A stretch of 64,000 nt of DNA from Breviolum minutum Mf 1.05b.01 (GCA_000507305.1 DF239132.1:62001-126000), one strand, 5' to 3'; counted from the stretch's first letter, positions 23,197 to 34,445 are shown. The notes: generated from the letters alone by a model not told the origin. A program made the numbers and translations.

Positions 23197-26100
23197 CTAT
23201 GAAGCCACCCTGGACTCCGCCGCGGTAGCGAGGAACATGAGATCTTCAGATGCCATGGAGATATCCATGAACTCTTCGTCAATATCCACAGCAAAGTCCT
23301 GATTTGACAGTTTTCGGCAGAAATCTTGGTTGCAAGAGTTGTTCAAGGTCGATAGATGTTTTTTTTTGTTATGGCTTTTTGGTTGTGTGTTTTTTAAGGG
23401 GGAGGGGGAGGGATGCGATTTCTTTTTGAAATGAATGATATAATACATTTAAGTAATATATTCGATTTAAATATCTGATATGGATGCTTGTTCAAATGTT
23501 CTGTTGTCGGGACGGGAAGAAACAATTCTTGCTTAAAACACATGGACCTGGCAATTCTGCTGGTGACGTTTTTGGGATGGTGAAAACATGAGCCGGAATC
23601 AAATGATGTTGGTGACCTCCAATATAGAGATAAAGTTGGGTCACGTATTGAATCACCATTTTGCTGGTTGGTTCATGACGGGATCCTTATAACGCTTATT
23701 CTCATCCCTCTATAACTGGTAGTAGATTTCCCTATATATCCTAAACAACTCCACTTATTTTTTGTATAGGTCTATAAGCCCAAGTTACCTATTTTCAATG
23801 CCATTTCAAGGGCCAACCTTTCACCATCCATCTATTTTATGGGAACATAGAACCCATCCTGGCCCAGCGTTTACTGATCACCGCTCACCTGGGATCATCC
23901 AACTTTCGGACTGGAATATTTACCCAAAAAGGATATGAAATTATCCTACGTAGCTAGTGGTTTCAACCCATTTGAAAAAATATTAGTCAAATTGGATCAT
24001 GTCCCCAAGTAGGGGTAAAAATTAAAAAACATTTGAAACCACCACCTAGTTATCAGAACTTTATGGCACTACTGTAGGCTTAGGTTGGAATCCCCGAACC
24101 TAAAAAATGTAATCATCCTGCGTGGTGACGATTGCATCCTGGGGGGAAGCTTCCCAATATATATTGTTGGATCTGACTAACCTCGCTCTCGGCTGTTTCG
24201 AAAACTTCCACGTCCTTCCATGCTTTCTTGCTTCTTGAACAAAGGAAACAACAACAACCACAACAACAACAACAACAACAACAACATCAGGGCTATTATT
24301 AACAATATCCAAAATGTATTTCTTTTTAGGGTTTACCAAAAAAGTCATGTTTTTTTTTCAAGTTGACATCCGCAAGGACCCCTGAAATCTTGGCGAAGTC
24401 ACATGAGGTGCCAAGATCTCTGTGTTTGCCACATGGATGCGCAAGCAATGCAGCATCAAACGATCAACGGAGAGCTCCTGGATGAAGCAACGACTTGAGT
24501 CGGTGTTGCGGCTGTCGCGGATGTGGGATTGTCATGGATTGTCCGTATACTCGAGCTATTAGTGAAAAAAACAACTGACATGAAGCATCAAAAAATCTGA
24601 TTTAAAATGCGGATCCTTATTATAACCATGTAATTTCACTGGTAAATTCATACCTTTTTACTAGCAATCGTTGTTCATTCCCCTTGTTTTAACCAAAACC
24701 ACCCAAGTTGTTTGTCCGCAGCTATACCCCCTCCTCAAAACATCGGAAGTCCAAGCGACGGTCAAGGTTGTGAATCCTCCATGGCCAACGAACCGCCAAG
24801 GGTGGAAGATTGAAAACCAGAAAAGCATAGGATCCATGTGGGTGTGTCCGAAAATAGTGGGTTTTCCCCCCAAATCATCCATTAAAAAATAGGGGTTTTC
24901 CATTATAAAAAATCCATTCCATTTTTGGGGTACCTCTAATTTTTGGAAAACCCCATGTTGAGCAATGGAAACAAAACCCTGACATGACATTCCATTGAAT
25001 CATTGTTGATTTATGACGGGATCCTTATTGGTCCACAAAATAATTCCGATGTAATTGGGTAGTATACTTGCCTATACACGAACGGTTGATATTGACCTGT
25101 TCAAGAAAGTGAAGAAATATGATACTGTCACTGTCACTACATTTATCTATATACATGGATCGTTAACAATCTTATGGCAAATTAGCGAGATGCCATCCTA
25201 GCCAGTTATGTGGGGAATATAAAACACCATTATAATGGACCCCTATTAAACAACCGGTATAAGTCGCAAGGGCTTTCATCTTTGCTCAGGTCTGTTGTTG
25301 TTGGGGTGTGTTTTTTTCCGTGAGATGTTGAACAAAACAGGGAAGATTCTCGGAGGCGTGTCTTTGTTGATGACTAGGTCGTGGTTTCAATGGTTTTTCA
25401 CTTAATGACTACACTCTCTAGAACTAACAGCTCGCACCTGAAAATAGGCCAACCATCAATTTTCAGGGTGTCTGTATCTCTGTCTGTATCTCCCAAGCTT
25501 GCCACCTTGCCTATCTCCAAGCACCGGACATCCCGCCGCCGCGCAGTGTAACAACAACTGCTGTGGTGAAGCACCGCATCCAACGGCGCGCAGCAACGCC
25601 AAGGTCACTGGTGAGGACGAGCCATGGAAACGACCGACGGCATAAGGACGTAGCACGGTGGAAGCTGCCAGACCTGTTGGGTAAGTTGGTGGTTTTAAGT
25701 TAAAAAAATATGGGGGTTGCTGGTCTGTTACCCTCCGTGATATCATGACTATAACAAGAAAACTATAAAAACATATATCCTAAAACCCAATTTCTTGAAG
25801 GTGACGTTATTTTTTTGGCGCTGAAGAAATCTGGTAGTTTGTTGGTCAGATTAAAGTTCATATTCACAATTGGGAAACCACTCTTCCTTGACTTGTCTTT
25901 TAATAAAGCGCTGATAGGTCCCATCAAACACCCATGATTTTTGGAGCTGGGCGTTTTCAAACATAACCTGAGCTTTGGTGGGTCCAAAGGTTGGCAAATA
26001 AAGGTCCAACTCTTTGGGTATGTTTTTTTTTGGATCCCTGTTGAAATGACCCTCCCTGAAACTAACGGCGCGTTTGCATCTGAACATTAAAGTTTGGAAA

Positions 26101-28180
26101 ATGACATTTCCTGTAATGAGGAAGCTTAGCTTCAGGTGCGAACTGTTAGTTTTAGAGAGAGTAGTTAAATTAGGTCACTACAAAATGGCAATTCACTAAG
26201 CACCATTTCTACGCGTACAGTGGTATGTGCCCAAACCCCTACAGAACACAAGTTCCACCATAGTGTTTTTAGCAATTCCAGGAGCACAAAATATAAACAT
26301 TATTGTTCTGTGACCATGCAGGTCTAAGCACTTGTCTATTAGGGTTACCCAGATCCATGAATTTCCATGGAACGTTTGTATGCCTACTTTGTATTTGGAT
26401 TGATCTTTAATTAGTACAAGGTGGGCCCCGTCACCACTTATACATGGAGTTGTGGCCTCTATAAGTAGGCGTGAAATAAGCTCCGGGGCCATTTATTTAT
26501 AAGGCCATTTATAGGGCCCCGTAACCCCCATTTGTAAATGGTAAATAGGGGCCCACCGAGGATACACCTTCTACAGGACTTCGCCGCCGACTTCACACGG
26601 CCTTCAGTTCTCAAATTCGCCAAGCGCCAGGCGTGCGATCCTTCAGATGGACGACAGATTCTTCGCTGCAACACACAGCGGCTGTTCGGCAACTTTCCAC
26701 GCAGCACTGCTACCTGGCCAGCTGGGGAAATCAACGTTTGAAACGTACACCACGTCATTCAAAGTGACCCTTGTATCCCCTACTTGGAGGTCACCAACAA
26801 CCCTTGAAAGGGACATGTTTTCACCACCTCACCATCAATCTTCCACCAACTGTATATATAATCCCATACAGCCTAATTGTGCTATTCTATGTGTACATAG
26901 AAAATAGGATTACAGTATCTACTTTCGAATTATTTTCTCACTCAGCCAAAGGACCATGAAATAAAAGTTTAAACTTTGTGTTTCCTTTTGAATATGTAAT
27001 CCCCACAAGTTTGAAGCTTGGCCATTGGCTGAGTCAGTATTTTTCTTATAAACCAACAAGAGGCGCCTCCGTTTTTGCGACTTCGTTTGTTCATTGCCAA
27101 GATGCGTAGAGATCTTGGTAGTCCACTTTCTGCGACGTGACGCCACCACTTTGGGCCAGCACGGCACCCGAAGCACCAGGGGGAAACACCCCACCTACAT
27201 CAACGTTGGGGATTGCAACGGAGAGGTGGAGAGCTGCACTGGATTTCCGTTTCTTTTCAGAGGCGAGATGTGACTTTTATATACTTTTATCCAACAAAGA
27301 TCAACAAAGTCTATATCTAAAGATAACTTAAGGGTTCTTTAAATATCAGGACTACTTGGGATCACATCGTAACAGTCAAAACAGCTTCTTCAAAGTGACC
27401 TCGTTTGGACTCTTCAAGTGACCTCTTTCGTTTTTTTTTGTGCCCTCCTTTTGGGGAATCAAAAGGTCACTTTGACGAAGCTGGTACTTCAATTGGATTT
27501 TTAGAACTTTCCAAGATTGCAAAGAAAAAAATGCAAGTTCATATTCACTCTTCACTATGATAAGTTTCCTTTCATGTATGTATGATTGTCATTGCATACT
27601 TACACACCAGAAAACTCACATGATAATGGATGTATCTCCTATCAAAAATTGTGATTTTCCACCTTGCCATGTTAGATATGCTGTATAGTTCTTTGGGGTG
27701 TACTTCCCTAGAGGGGTTTTCTGAAAGTCACACCAAAACATCTCGGCAAATATTGCCATAGATGCCTAAACCTGAATTTTGTTGGGGTATTTTGGGGGGG
27801 TGGATTCCCTCACTGTTTGTCACCATTTGGGAGATGGCGAACCTGGCTATGCTCTCCACAAGATGACCCCAGGCCGATCGTTATAGATGGAGTGACATGG
27901 GGCCCCTATAGATGGCCAAACATGTATGGGTTTCCCTAGGGTTTTGTTGACATAACTGGTATGGGCCCACCTTGTATGGATCTTTGGTTTTTTGGGGAAT
28001 ATTTGTTGGATGTTATGGGCCCCTACATATAACTGGTGACCGGGGCGCCTCGTTGTGGAAAACGCCGCTGCGCTTCGGTCGATGGAATCCCCAGCAATTG
28101 GGAGAGAAAGTTGTGCAGTGTCTTCCAAGAGGCCTGGACGGTGGATTTTTTAGTGGACCAAATCCACGACGACGGCGACC

Positions 28181-28222
<42 letters not shown>

Positions 28223-29316
28223 GGACCACCCGCAATTTGTCCCTTTTTTGACACACATCGAACCCGGGATCACTATCGAGTAAGGATGTACAGCAAAAAA
28301 AACATGCACTGTAGCATCATGGGGGATTTACAACCTATCACAATTAACACCTTTTGCAAACACTCCCCCCACCAAATTTCGAAAAAAACAAAAAAACGAC
28401 ATTAGTCATCGCATAATTTCAACGACAAATATGACAGTCCAAGTCGCAAAGTACAGCCTTTGCACTTGGGTTCACCCGCGAGAATGCAATTCTCTACAGA
28501 AATCCTCAACACCAGGATTATTATATGATACACTCCCCTAAAACTAACATGGCGCCACTGAAAATGGGTGAGTCAGACTACTTTTTTTCAGGGGCTATCT
28601 TTCCCGCTTCCGGAAAATTCAATGACATATTTACGAGTAGTTTCGGGGATCCCAACTAAACCTTCCATCCCGGGTGGGGGGGGTAGATTCGGCTTGTGAA
28701 GTTGGGGACGAACGAGCAGTCGAGTCCCAGTTGGTTCAAACGCCCTTAACGACTCATACATTTCATAGCCATGACGGATCCATGGGACGAACGGTATATT
28801 TACTGTTCGATTGTCCTAGATTCACCATAAAAATAAACTCAACATATAGAGGTAGATTTACCATAGATTGATCCCATGAGATACTCTTGATGAAGCAAAG
28901 AAATCCCGCAAAAAACACTATGTAAAGGAAACCTTGAGCATTTATGGCAGTTCAAAAACTCTGAAGCATCAATAGTATCCCGCCTGTCATCAAATACTTC
29001 ACCCAACATCACTTTACAAGTCATTGACATACTGACCCAGAGGATCCCTGTATGATATATTTACCTATATTTTGCTGATTTATATGGTAAATGTAGGGAA
29101 ATATACATCGTTTCCCCCGGCATTTCCAAAAATTCCTACCCGAACTTTGCTTCCACAGCCCATTGCCTCTGCGGGTTTGGAAAGTATCACATATCCAGGG
29201 ATTTCCGATAGAATGCTCAAGCGATGAGCCATGACATGAGCTTTCCGGCACAGCTTTGACTCCGAGGAGTTTGATAACGAGTCTTTGCCCCCTCGCGGAG
29301 AACTCTGACCGAGCTG
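23197..29316 (-). CDS. RluA-type RNA pseudouridine synthase-like protein, multi-exon, 5' end missing
   Basis: Members of this family isomerise uridine to pseudouridine in rRNA or tRNA. Eight exons join in phase: 29,316-29,140, 28,133-28,049, 27,233-27,106, 26,713-26,557, 25,673-25,511, 24,511-24,380, 24,233-24,182 and 23,298-23,197 (TAG stop), 331 codons. Seen in family order: PGYVILSKPAEAM (the KPaG entry strand, with Glu for Gly); GASGAVLAQS (the TSG-L-L-AKS segment); VAVLRGKLP (the K-Y-A-V-G segment) followed by GRVKSAAKSCRR; LLLHCAAAGCPVLGD (the HQIR-H-GHP-GD segment); and DRLMLHCLRIHV (the R-LHA segment). The catalytic HRLD motif is not recognisable. The matching place reads IPNVDVGGVFPPGASG, so the protein may be inactive or very diverged. 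GC donors end exons 2, 3 and 5. The terminal exon is acidic. More 5' exons are expected upstream, possibly including 31,128-31,194. Confidence 0.65.
23548..23670. repeat. MITE-like hairpin, family B (diverged)
   Basis: CTGCTGGTGACGTTTTTGGG on the left, GTGACCTCCAA in the middle and TTGAATCACCATTTTGCTGG on the right follow the family B plan. Confidence 0.6.
23954..24049. repeat. MITE-like element, family D
   Basis: Inverted ends CTAGTGGTTTCAACCCATTT and TTTGAAACCACCACCTAG flank the conserved core CAAATTGGATCATG-CCCC. Related copies or halves are at 2,066-2,128, 10,745-10,850, 15,260-15,366, 17,250-17,321 and 42,890-42,906. It lies in the last intron of the pseudouridine synthase-like gene. 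Confidence 0.75.
24246..24286. repeat. AAC trinucleotide microsatellite
   Basis: About 13 units with one interruption, in the short intron between exons 6 and 7 of the pseudouridine synthase-like gene. Confidence 0.9.
24835..24957. repeat. MITE-like hairpin, family E (second copy)
   Basis: Diverged from 20,849-20,957 but with the same plan: GGGTGTGTCCGAAAATAGTGG on the left, a CCAAATCATCCATT block, and TTTTGGGGTACCTCTAATTT then TTGGAAAACCCCATG on the right. Confidence 0.65.
26049..26163. repeat. MITE-like hairpin, family C
   Basis: The left end CCCTCCCTGAAACTAACGGC and the right end AACTGTTAGTTTTAGAGAGA are inverted. Inner blocks with a CAGGTGC motif match other family C copies. Confidence 0.65.
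26445..26556. repeat. MITE-like element, family F
   Basis: AT-rich element with repeated TATAAGGCCATTTATAGGG and CCCCGTAACCCCCATTT blocks, ending GTAAATAGGGGCCCAC. Read on the minus strand, its terminal GTGGGCCCC supplies the 5' splice site of the pseudouridine synthase-like exon at 26,713-26,557. Confidence 0.6.
27382..27484. repeat. MITE-like hairpin, family B variant
   Basis: Inverted arms CAGCTTCTTCAAAGTGACCT and AGGTCACTTTGACGAAGCTG. It shares layout and internal blocks with 18,958-19,066. Confidence 0.85.
27889..28031. repeat. MITE-like element, family F
   Basis: Bounded by GGAGTGACATGGGGCCCCTA and TATGGGCCCCTACATATAAC, with internal CCAAACATGTATGGG-type blocks. Diverged copy. Confidence 0.45.
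28180..28222. repeat. CAA microsatellite
   Basis: Fourteen CAA units just upstream (on the minus strand) of the exon 28,133-28,049. It creates open frames of poly-Gln, poly-Asn or poly-Leu, which I treat as artefacts of the repeat. Confidence 0.9.
28768..28880. repeat. MITE-like hairpin, family A
   Basis: ATGACGGATCCATGGGACG on the left and AGATTGATCCCATGAG on the right flank GTATATTTAC and a diverged complement GGTAGATTTACCAT. Confidence 0.55.
29036..29112. repeat. MITE-like hairpin, family A (short)
   Basis: ATATATTTACCTATATTTTG and its complement ATGTAGGGAAATATACAT around a short TTGATT-like loop, bounded on the left by AGGATCC. Confidence 0.6.
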
Positions 29317-30419
29317 CTATGCGTTTTTCCTTTTTTTTGTCGTTTTTTTTGTGTGGGCATTTTGAGAATTCAATGAACCATGCTGTCCATACTTGAAGGT
29401 TTGCTACTGAAAAAATCAGAAAACTCACGCAGTACTTGAAGAAATGGAGGGGTTGTAAAACTAGTTTTTATCTTTGTCTGATGGCTTCTTGGCAGGTTGG
29501 TAGGAAGAGTCCTGAATATGTAACTCAGTCAAGCTTCTGTAGCTATGTTTGTTCCACCACAAAGTGTTGTTAAACTTCTGTTAGATTCAATTTGATGATG
29601 TTCCAGGCTATCATGGTCATTACTGAGAACGGATTCAAGATTAACGATTGTTTTTCAACAACGCCATGTTATCACGTTCTCCATGTGTTTTTGTTGCTAT
29701 GCCATCATCATTCATTGCTTCATGAACACTCAACATGCTCCATAGCAAAATGTGCATGACATGTTTGTTGAGCGTGATGATGAGTCGTTTGTTGCTAAGC
29801 TCAATTCCCTGTTTCACAAACGTGGTGTCCTCATGCGAAGTTGTTGGTTGCCCTCATCTCCAAGGCCCTCAAATTTGACCCCTTTTTTTCCCGGAGGAAC
29901 ATTTTGGAGAATTTTGCCAGGTAAAAAACAAAAAACGATTCACTATCTAACCCCACCAAATGATTGCAATACTGATGCAACACTGTAAAATGGGGGCAAA
30001 CCCTTTGAATATGGCTTTTTTGGGGCTAAACACAAAGAAATCTTTAACTTTCACTCATATTCAAAACGAATGCAGATTTTGGGGAGTTTTAATTAGGACT
30101 GAGCTTCCAATAGGAAAATCAACAAAAAACCCTGAAATTTCCAACCTCTACACGGAAGTTCCGCCTTCTTTGGTGATCCCCCTCCAAAACGGGGCCCCAA
30201 AAACAAGTTATAAATAGGGGCCCATTTCACTCCACTTTCTGGGGTTGAATATAACTCCAGTTACCCAACTTATGTTCGGCTATTTGTAGGGGTTTTAAAC
30301 TCCATTGGTTTAACGATCTTAGAGGCCCCCATCCCCTAGTGATTGACAAAAGTTTCTTCCTTGTTTGATAAAAGACTAGTGTTTTTCGTCGCCAGTGGCA
30401 CGGGAGGAGAATTAGAAAT
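29317..30419. other. Possible 5' region of two divergent genes
   Basis: This lies between the first exon I see of the minus-strand pseudouridine synthase-like gene and a plus-strand exon candidate at 30,420. The plus frame around 29,750-29,870 reads HDMFVERDDESFVAKLNSLF, which looks protein-like but has no clear exon borders. No repeats with clear arms were seen. Confidence 0.3.
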
Positions 30420-30530
30420 TCAAAGCCATTCTTCTCAACAAATGCTTGGGAAAAAAGTCTGTCACCAACAATGGCTGGAGGATTTGGGATGATGACACTG
30501 TCGAAGTTTCACCTGAAAATTATGAGAGTC
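30420..30530 (+). CDS. Candidate exon, unknown product
   Basis: Starts after an ATTAG acceptor and stays open into GWRIWDDDTVEVSPENYESL. A GTAAAA donor follows near 30,558, after an AAGTT. It may be an early exon of the plus-strand gene at 36,039-47,667, because its end phase would fit. I recognise no family. Confidence 0.3.
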
Positions 30531-30609
30531 TCAAAAAGAAGAACAACTTCCCAAGTTGTAAAACGTTAGGCGTTAGGATCATTTTTTAGGGTTTAAAACC
30601 GTTAGATAT

Positions 30610-30717
30610 ATTTCCTGAAACTAACAGTTCGCCCCTGAAAATAAGCCATCCCAAGAGAAAACTCACCTTCCAATCATCCATTTTCCAGGTGCTTTGGCTG
30701 TTAGTTTCAGGGGGAGC
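30610..30717. repeat. MITE-like hairpin, family C
   Basis: Inverted ends TTTCCTGAAACTAACAG and CTGTTAGTTTCAGGGGG. Inner motifs are CCCCTGAAAATAAGCC and CATTTTCCAGGTGC. Confidence 0.85.
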
Positions 30718-31001
30718 ATAAATGTTGTCTTCTCCTTCTCGTTGCCCAAGTTGAGGTTCAGAAAACATGGGCCACTTCGGGCGCGTCTTGAATCCATTCA
30801 CACTAAAATTACTAGAATGTGCAGGGACAGCTGAGTTATACATAAAACTCTATAACAAACAAGGAGATTCACTACCAAACTCAATTGGTCCAAATGGCAA
30901 ACGAAGAGTTTGCCAAATTTTGGATTCCGGATCCATACAGTTGAAATCACGGTTTCCACCTCTATAGTTATATGCGGCCTTCGGTGGGCCTCTTAAATTC
31001 T

Positions 31002-31091
31002 CCCATACCATCCATGTATGGTATATTTACTTACATTTGGTTGATTTTTCTGGTAAATGTAGGTAAATATACCATACATGGATGGTATGGG
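31002..31091. repeat. MITE-like hairpin, family A (best copy)
   Basis: Two 37-bp arms that are reverse complements except for about one base, starting CCCATACCATCCATGTATGG, around a 16-bp loop (GGTTGATTTTTCTGGT). The two arms would fold into a near-perfect stem. Confidence 0.95.
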
Positions 31092-31127
31092 TCTACCCAC
31101 AACCACAACAAGCGCCACGACACACAC

Positions 31128-31194
31128 CCTCGCGGAGTTTTTTGTTGTTCACCATCGGTTGTGTGACCGCCATCCTTGCCAACTCTCTGCATGC
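31128..31194 (-). CDS. Candidate minus-strand exon
   Basis: A segment richer in G and C than its surroundings, between a TTTCAAG acceptor and a GTGTGTG donor, reading ACRELARMAVTQPMVNNKKL. It could be an early exon of the pseudouridine synthase-like gene downstream on the same strand. I recognise no motif. Confidence 0.3.
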
Positions 31195-31432
31195 CTTGAA
31201 ACCGCAGGGGGGGAGGGGGGGAATGAGGGGTACCGTACCATCCAGGAAAAGCTTGGGAACCCAAAAAAAACACAATGAATCTTGGAGGTACCAACCAAAA
31301 ACTGCATTCGGAACGTTTGCTTAAGGTAACACTTCCGGAAAAAATAACATGGAAACTTGGAAAGTTGGAAACAACATTGAAGTGAGATCAGCGTTGCCCA
31401 GGAAAAAAAAAACCACATCAAAAATCAACCTA

Positions 31433-31792
31433 TCAAACCTGGACCTTCCAAATGGATGTCAATTCCATGGGCACCTTGGGGTTGAATCGGCACCCCTTGG
31501 CAGAAGGTGCTTTTCGGTGTGGGATGCAACTTTCCCCCAATCGAACATGTGCTGCAAGTCTGAAAGAACAAAAAATAATGCCAGGAACTTCATGGATAAC
31601 AAAATCATCAACATTTCTCATGTATTTTCTATATAGAGATATATTATCATATTCATCTCCCATCAATATAATACTCCCAGTTTGAGCATCATTTCTTTCG
31701 TCCTCAATTTCAGGGTGATCTGAAGAAAAGGGGACGTTTAGAGCAAACCTGTGAAATGCCACTGATCCATAACCTGAGGGGAATGAAACCAT
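31433..31792 (-). CDS. Hypothetical ORF, 119 codons, weak
   Basis: ATG to TGA without interruption. Its middle part is acidic and Tyr/Asp-rich, but the base composition is that of the surrounding non-coding DNA, the third positions show no bias, and no domain is recognisable. Probably chance, kept because of its length and single ATG start. Confidence 0.15.
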   Translation of the reverse strand: MVSFPSGYGSVAFHRFALNVPFSSDHPEIEDERNDAQTGSIILMGDEYDNISLYRKYMRNVDDFVIHEVPGIIFCSFRLAAHVRLGESCIPHRKAPSAKGCRFNPKVPMELTSIWKVQV

Positions 31793-32700
31793 TGTTGGAC
31801 CATGAAATCTAAAACCTTACATGTTCGTCACCCCCAATTCTTAGTCAGGAAAAAGCGTCTTTTTAAATGCGTGCTACTAGGAATTCTATGAATTTCATTT
31901 AAGAGACTCAGTTTTTGGACAAGTGCACAGCAGTAACCACTTCAACCAATATGTTTTTCACACCGACTTCCAGGAGCGGTGTGTGAAAGATCTACACCTA
32001 AATTCACCGTTTCCAGGTGATATCAACCTTTGATTGATTCAGGGTCACTGGTAACTATTCCAAAAAAGGGTCACATTCAGAATTGCCAGGCACAATTATG
32101 AATACTCCCAAGTGCTGGTGCTTGAAATAAACATCTTCGACTATGGGAGTATGAAATTTCAATGGGACGTTTAGGGATTGCTAAAATCTCAAAAAAGTGG
32201 CCCCATGTTTGACAGATCTTTGACTCAACCAAACGTTGAAGAATTGCGAACAGTTGATGTTTCCAAAAAAACCCTTCAAAAACCAGCGTCTTCCACCCAT
32301 TCCGGGAAACCTCGTGTTGTGGCTATGCGCAGGTTGTTGCCTCACGGTATGCTGAGTTTGATGGACTCTCCTGACTTTGGTGAAACGTAAACTTCCTCTC
32401 AATGAGTAATATGGTTGATTTGTATGGAAGATTACAATTTCACAAACGTTGATATGAATCATGAAATTCTCAACTCAAAAAAAACAACAACTGAGCAGCG
32501 GGTCAATCATGATACTAGGATACCATACTTACCTTTATGAATGGTTGATGTGTATGGCAAATTAGCAGGTAAACATGCTGTTCCTCCCATCTGGGTTGTG
32601 CAACTTCCTAAAAGAACTAAGAAAGTTGTACCTGCCATGTTATACCAGGCCGAAATAGTTGAAGTGCAAATTTCTTAGATCTAGGGATTGTAAACATACC

Positions 32701-32800
32701 CATATGCACCGAATGTAAGACATATTTACCTACAATTGCCATACATCACTATGACTAAATGTAGGTAAATATTCCATACATTCGGCACATCTGGCATATG
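32701..32800. repeat. MITE-like hairpin, family A
   Basis: Outer ends CATATGCACCGAATGTA and TTCGGCACATCTGGCATATG are inverted. The core TATTTACCTACA is complemented by TGTAGGTAAATA. Confidence 0.85.
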
Positions 32801-33609
32801 AAAATATCATCTCTTCAAATTGGGGCTCTCCCTTTGGAAAAAGGTGGCAAAAATAAAAAGATCATTTCCTTTTTGGAACCAATTTGGGCCCGTTTTCAGG
32901 TGTGTTTTGGCTACTTCCAAGGAGGCTAGTGCGGCTAGTTGGTGTCCTTCCTACAGGATGATTGGTTTGGTCCCTTCGAGATTCCCTACGGCTGACATTT
33001 CTGAAAAAACACAGGAAGGCATTTCTACGGCCTGCACGTACCTGCATTCTACGGCTGTCATATCGTGTATTGTAGGGGATGTGCGTTTTTTTTTGCAAAA
33101 AAATCAAAGTCTTATCGAAGTAATCATCCATGACATTTCTGCATGATCATCAAACTAATCCATGTTTAAGGTTGGTTTCATATTTTTCCGATTAGTAAAA
33201 ATCTGTGGAACTAAATCTACAACGGTCTTCTGTATGGATGTGGATTGGCTCACATTCCTCAAGTTGCGAGATTCTTGTTGCAATGACATGGACCTACGTG
33301 AAGACCCAGCCATAAAGCTTCGACTTTTGGATCCCATCTATTCCAATGGTGAACAATATAAATATGTATTCTACACCGTGCCCATCTGATAAATTCAGTG
33401 AATAAATTTGTAAATCAAAAATGCAGCCCTAAAATCCTCAATCACTCATAGACTCATAGATTCATAAGGTAAATCTCGTCATTTTGTTGAAGAGACGCCC
33501 TGCTGTACCAGGTCACACCACCAGGGTGTTGAAGGATAACCCCCTTCACTTTTTAGAAATCAGAAGTCGAAAGTGGAGCAAAATCGCCATCAATCTATAC
33601 AAGTTAGAT

Positions 33610-33752
33610 TCCCTACCAGTTATAAATGAAGTTATAACCCCTATAAAAGTAGGGCTAAATAATCCCAATTACCCATATATAAGGCCATTTATAGGGGTTA
33701 TATCATATATTTCAACCCATTTATGTACTGGTATGCTAAGGGCCCACCTCAA
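33610..33752. repeat. MITE-like element, family F
   Basis: Contains CCAGTTATAAATGAAGTTATAACCCC, TAAGGCCATTTATAGGGGTT and a terminal GGGCCCACC, as in the copy at 46,568-46,715. Confidence 0.65.
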
Positions 33753-33953
33753 AAAAGGTACCTTCCAACCAGCAACACCACCGAAAAACCCCGGGTTTTT
33801 CCCGCACCATGGTGACCATTCCGGCAACTTTGGCCGTTTCTTTGGAGGCTCCTCGGTGGTTGTTTGAAACCTATCATGGGAAATCATAAGGACTTCCATC
33901 CCCCCCCACCGAAATAAAGCCTTATCAAAGGGATTATTAACCACCATGATCTC

Positions 33954-34037
<84 letters not shown>
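33954..34037. repeat. TTGA tetranucleotide microsatellite
   Basis: Twenty-one perfect units. Its length divides by three in phase, giving a spurious minus-strand frame of Ser-Ile-Asn-Gln repeats. Confidence 0.98.
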
Positions 34038-34106
34038 GTATAGTATAGTCAAATTATCAAATTGGATCATGTTTCCAAGGTGGATAAAAATCAACAATAT
34101 TTCTAG

Positions 34107-34212
34107 CAGGTGTTTCAAGCCGTGACCTTTTGATCCGTGATCGTTGGAGGTCACCAAGAGCCATTGAAAGGGACACGTTGTCACCATCCCAAAAAGGTCA
34201 CCAGCAGAATTG
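34107..34212. repeat. MITE-like hairpin, family B (diverged)
   Basis: GGTGTTTCAAGCCGTGACC on the left, TGGAGGTCACCAAGAGCC inside and AAAAAGGTCACCAGCAG on the right. Confidence 0.55.
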
Positions 34213-34213
34213 C

Positions 34214-34445
34214 TAGGAAGGGATCATTAACCACCATGGTCCTTTTATAATACCTCAATTTTTGGTTGGCTAGTTCCTAAGATCTTAGGTGGCATTTGGG
34301 GGGGCTTCGGCCCCTTAGATTCCCATGATTCCCAAGAAATAAGGCCTCATTAAGGGATTTTTAAGGGATCATGGTGGCTAATAAACTGTTAATAAGCCCA
34401 TATTCTTTTGGGGGGTGATATTGGGGGGTACCCTTAGATTCTTAA
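34214..34445. repeat. Longer repeat with AAGGCCTTATTAA core
   Basis: Holds GGGCTTCGGCCCCTTAGATT, AAATAAGGCCTCATTAAGGG, ATCATGGTGGCTAATAA and a terminal GGGGGGTACCCTTAGATT. Shorter relatives with the same AAATAAGGCC and ACCACCATGATCCCTTGA blocks lie near 11,010-11,098, 33,898-33,957, 39,934-40,015 and 43,969-44,065. Confidence 0.55.

Noticed and set aside
25500..25680. A plus-strand exon with a perfect GTAAGT donor at 25,681
   Set aside because: The minus strand reads the pseudouridine synthase GD segment and its phases agree with both neighbours.
27972..28283. A plus-strand frame with poly-Gln and a minus-strand frame with poly-Leu or poly-Cys
   Set aside because: The homopolymers come from the CAA microsatellite. 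Only the short exon 28,133-28,049 fits a gene.
33669..34187. A 172-codon minus-strand frame with Ser-Ile-Asn-Gln repeats
   Set aside because: The repeat part is the translation of the TTGA microsatellite, and the rest is MITE sequence.
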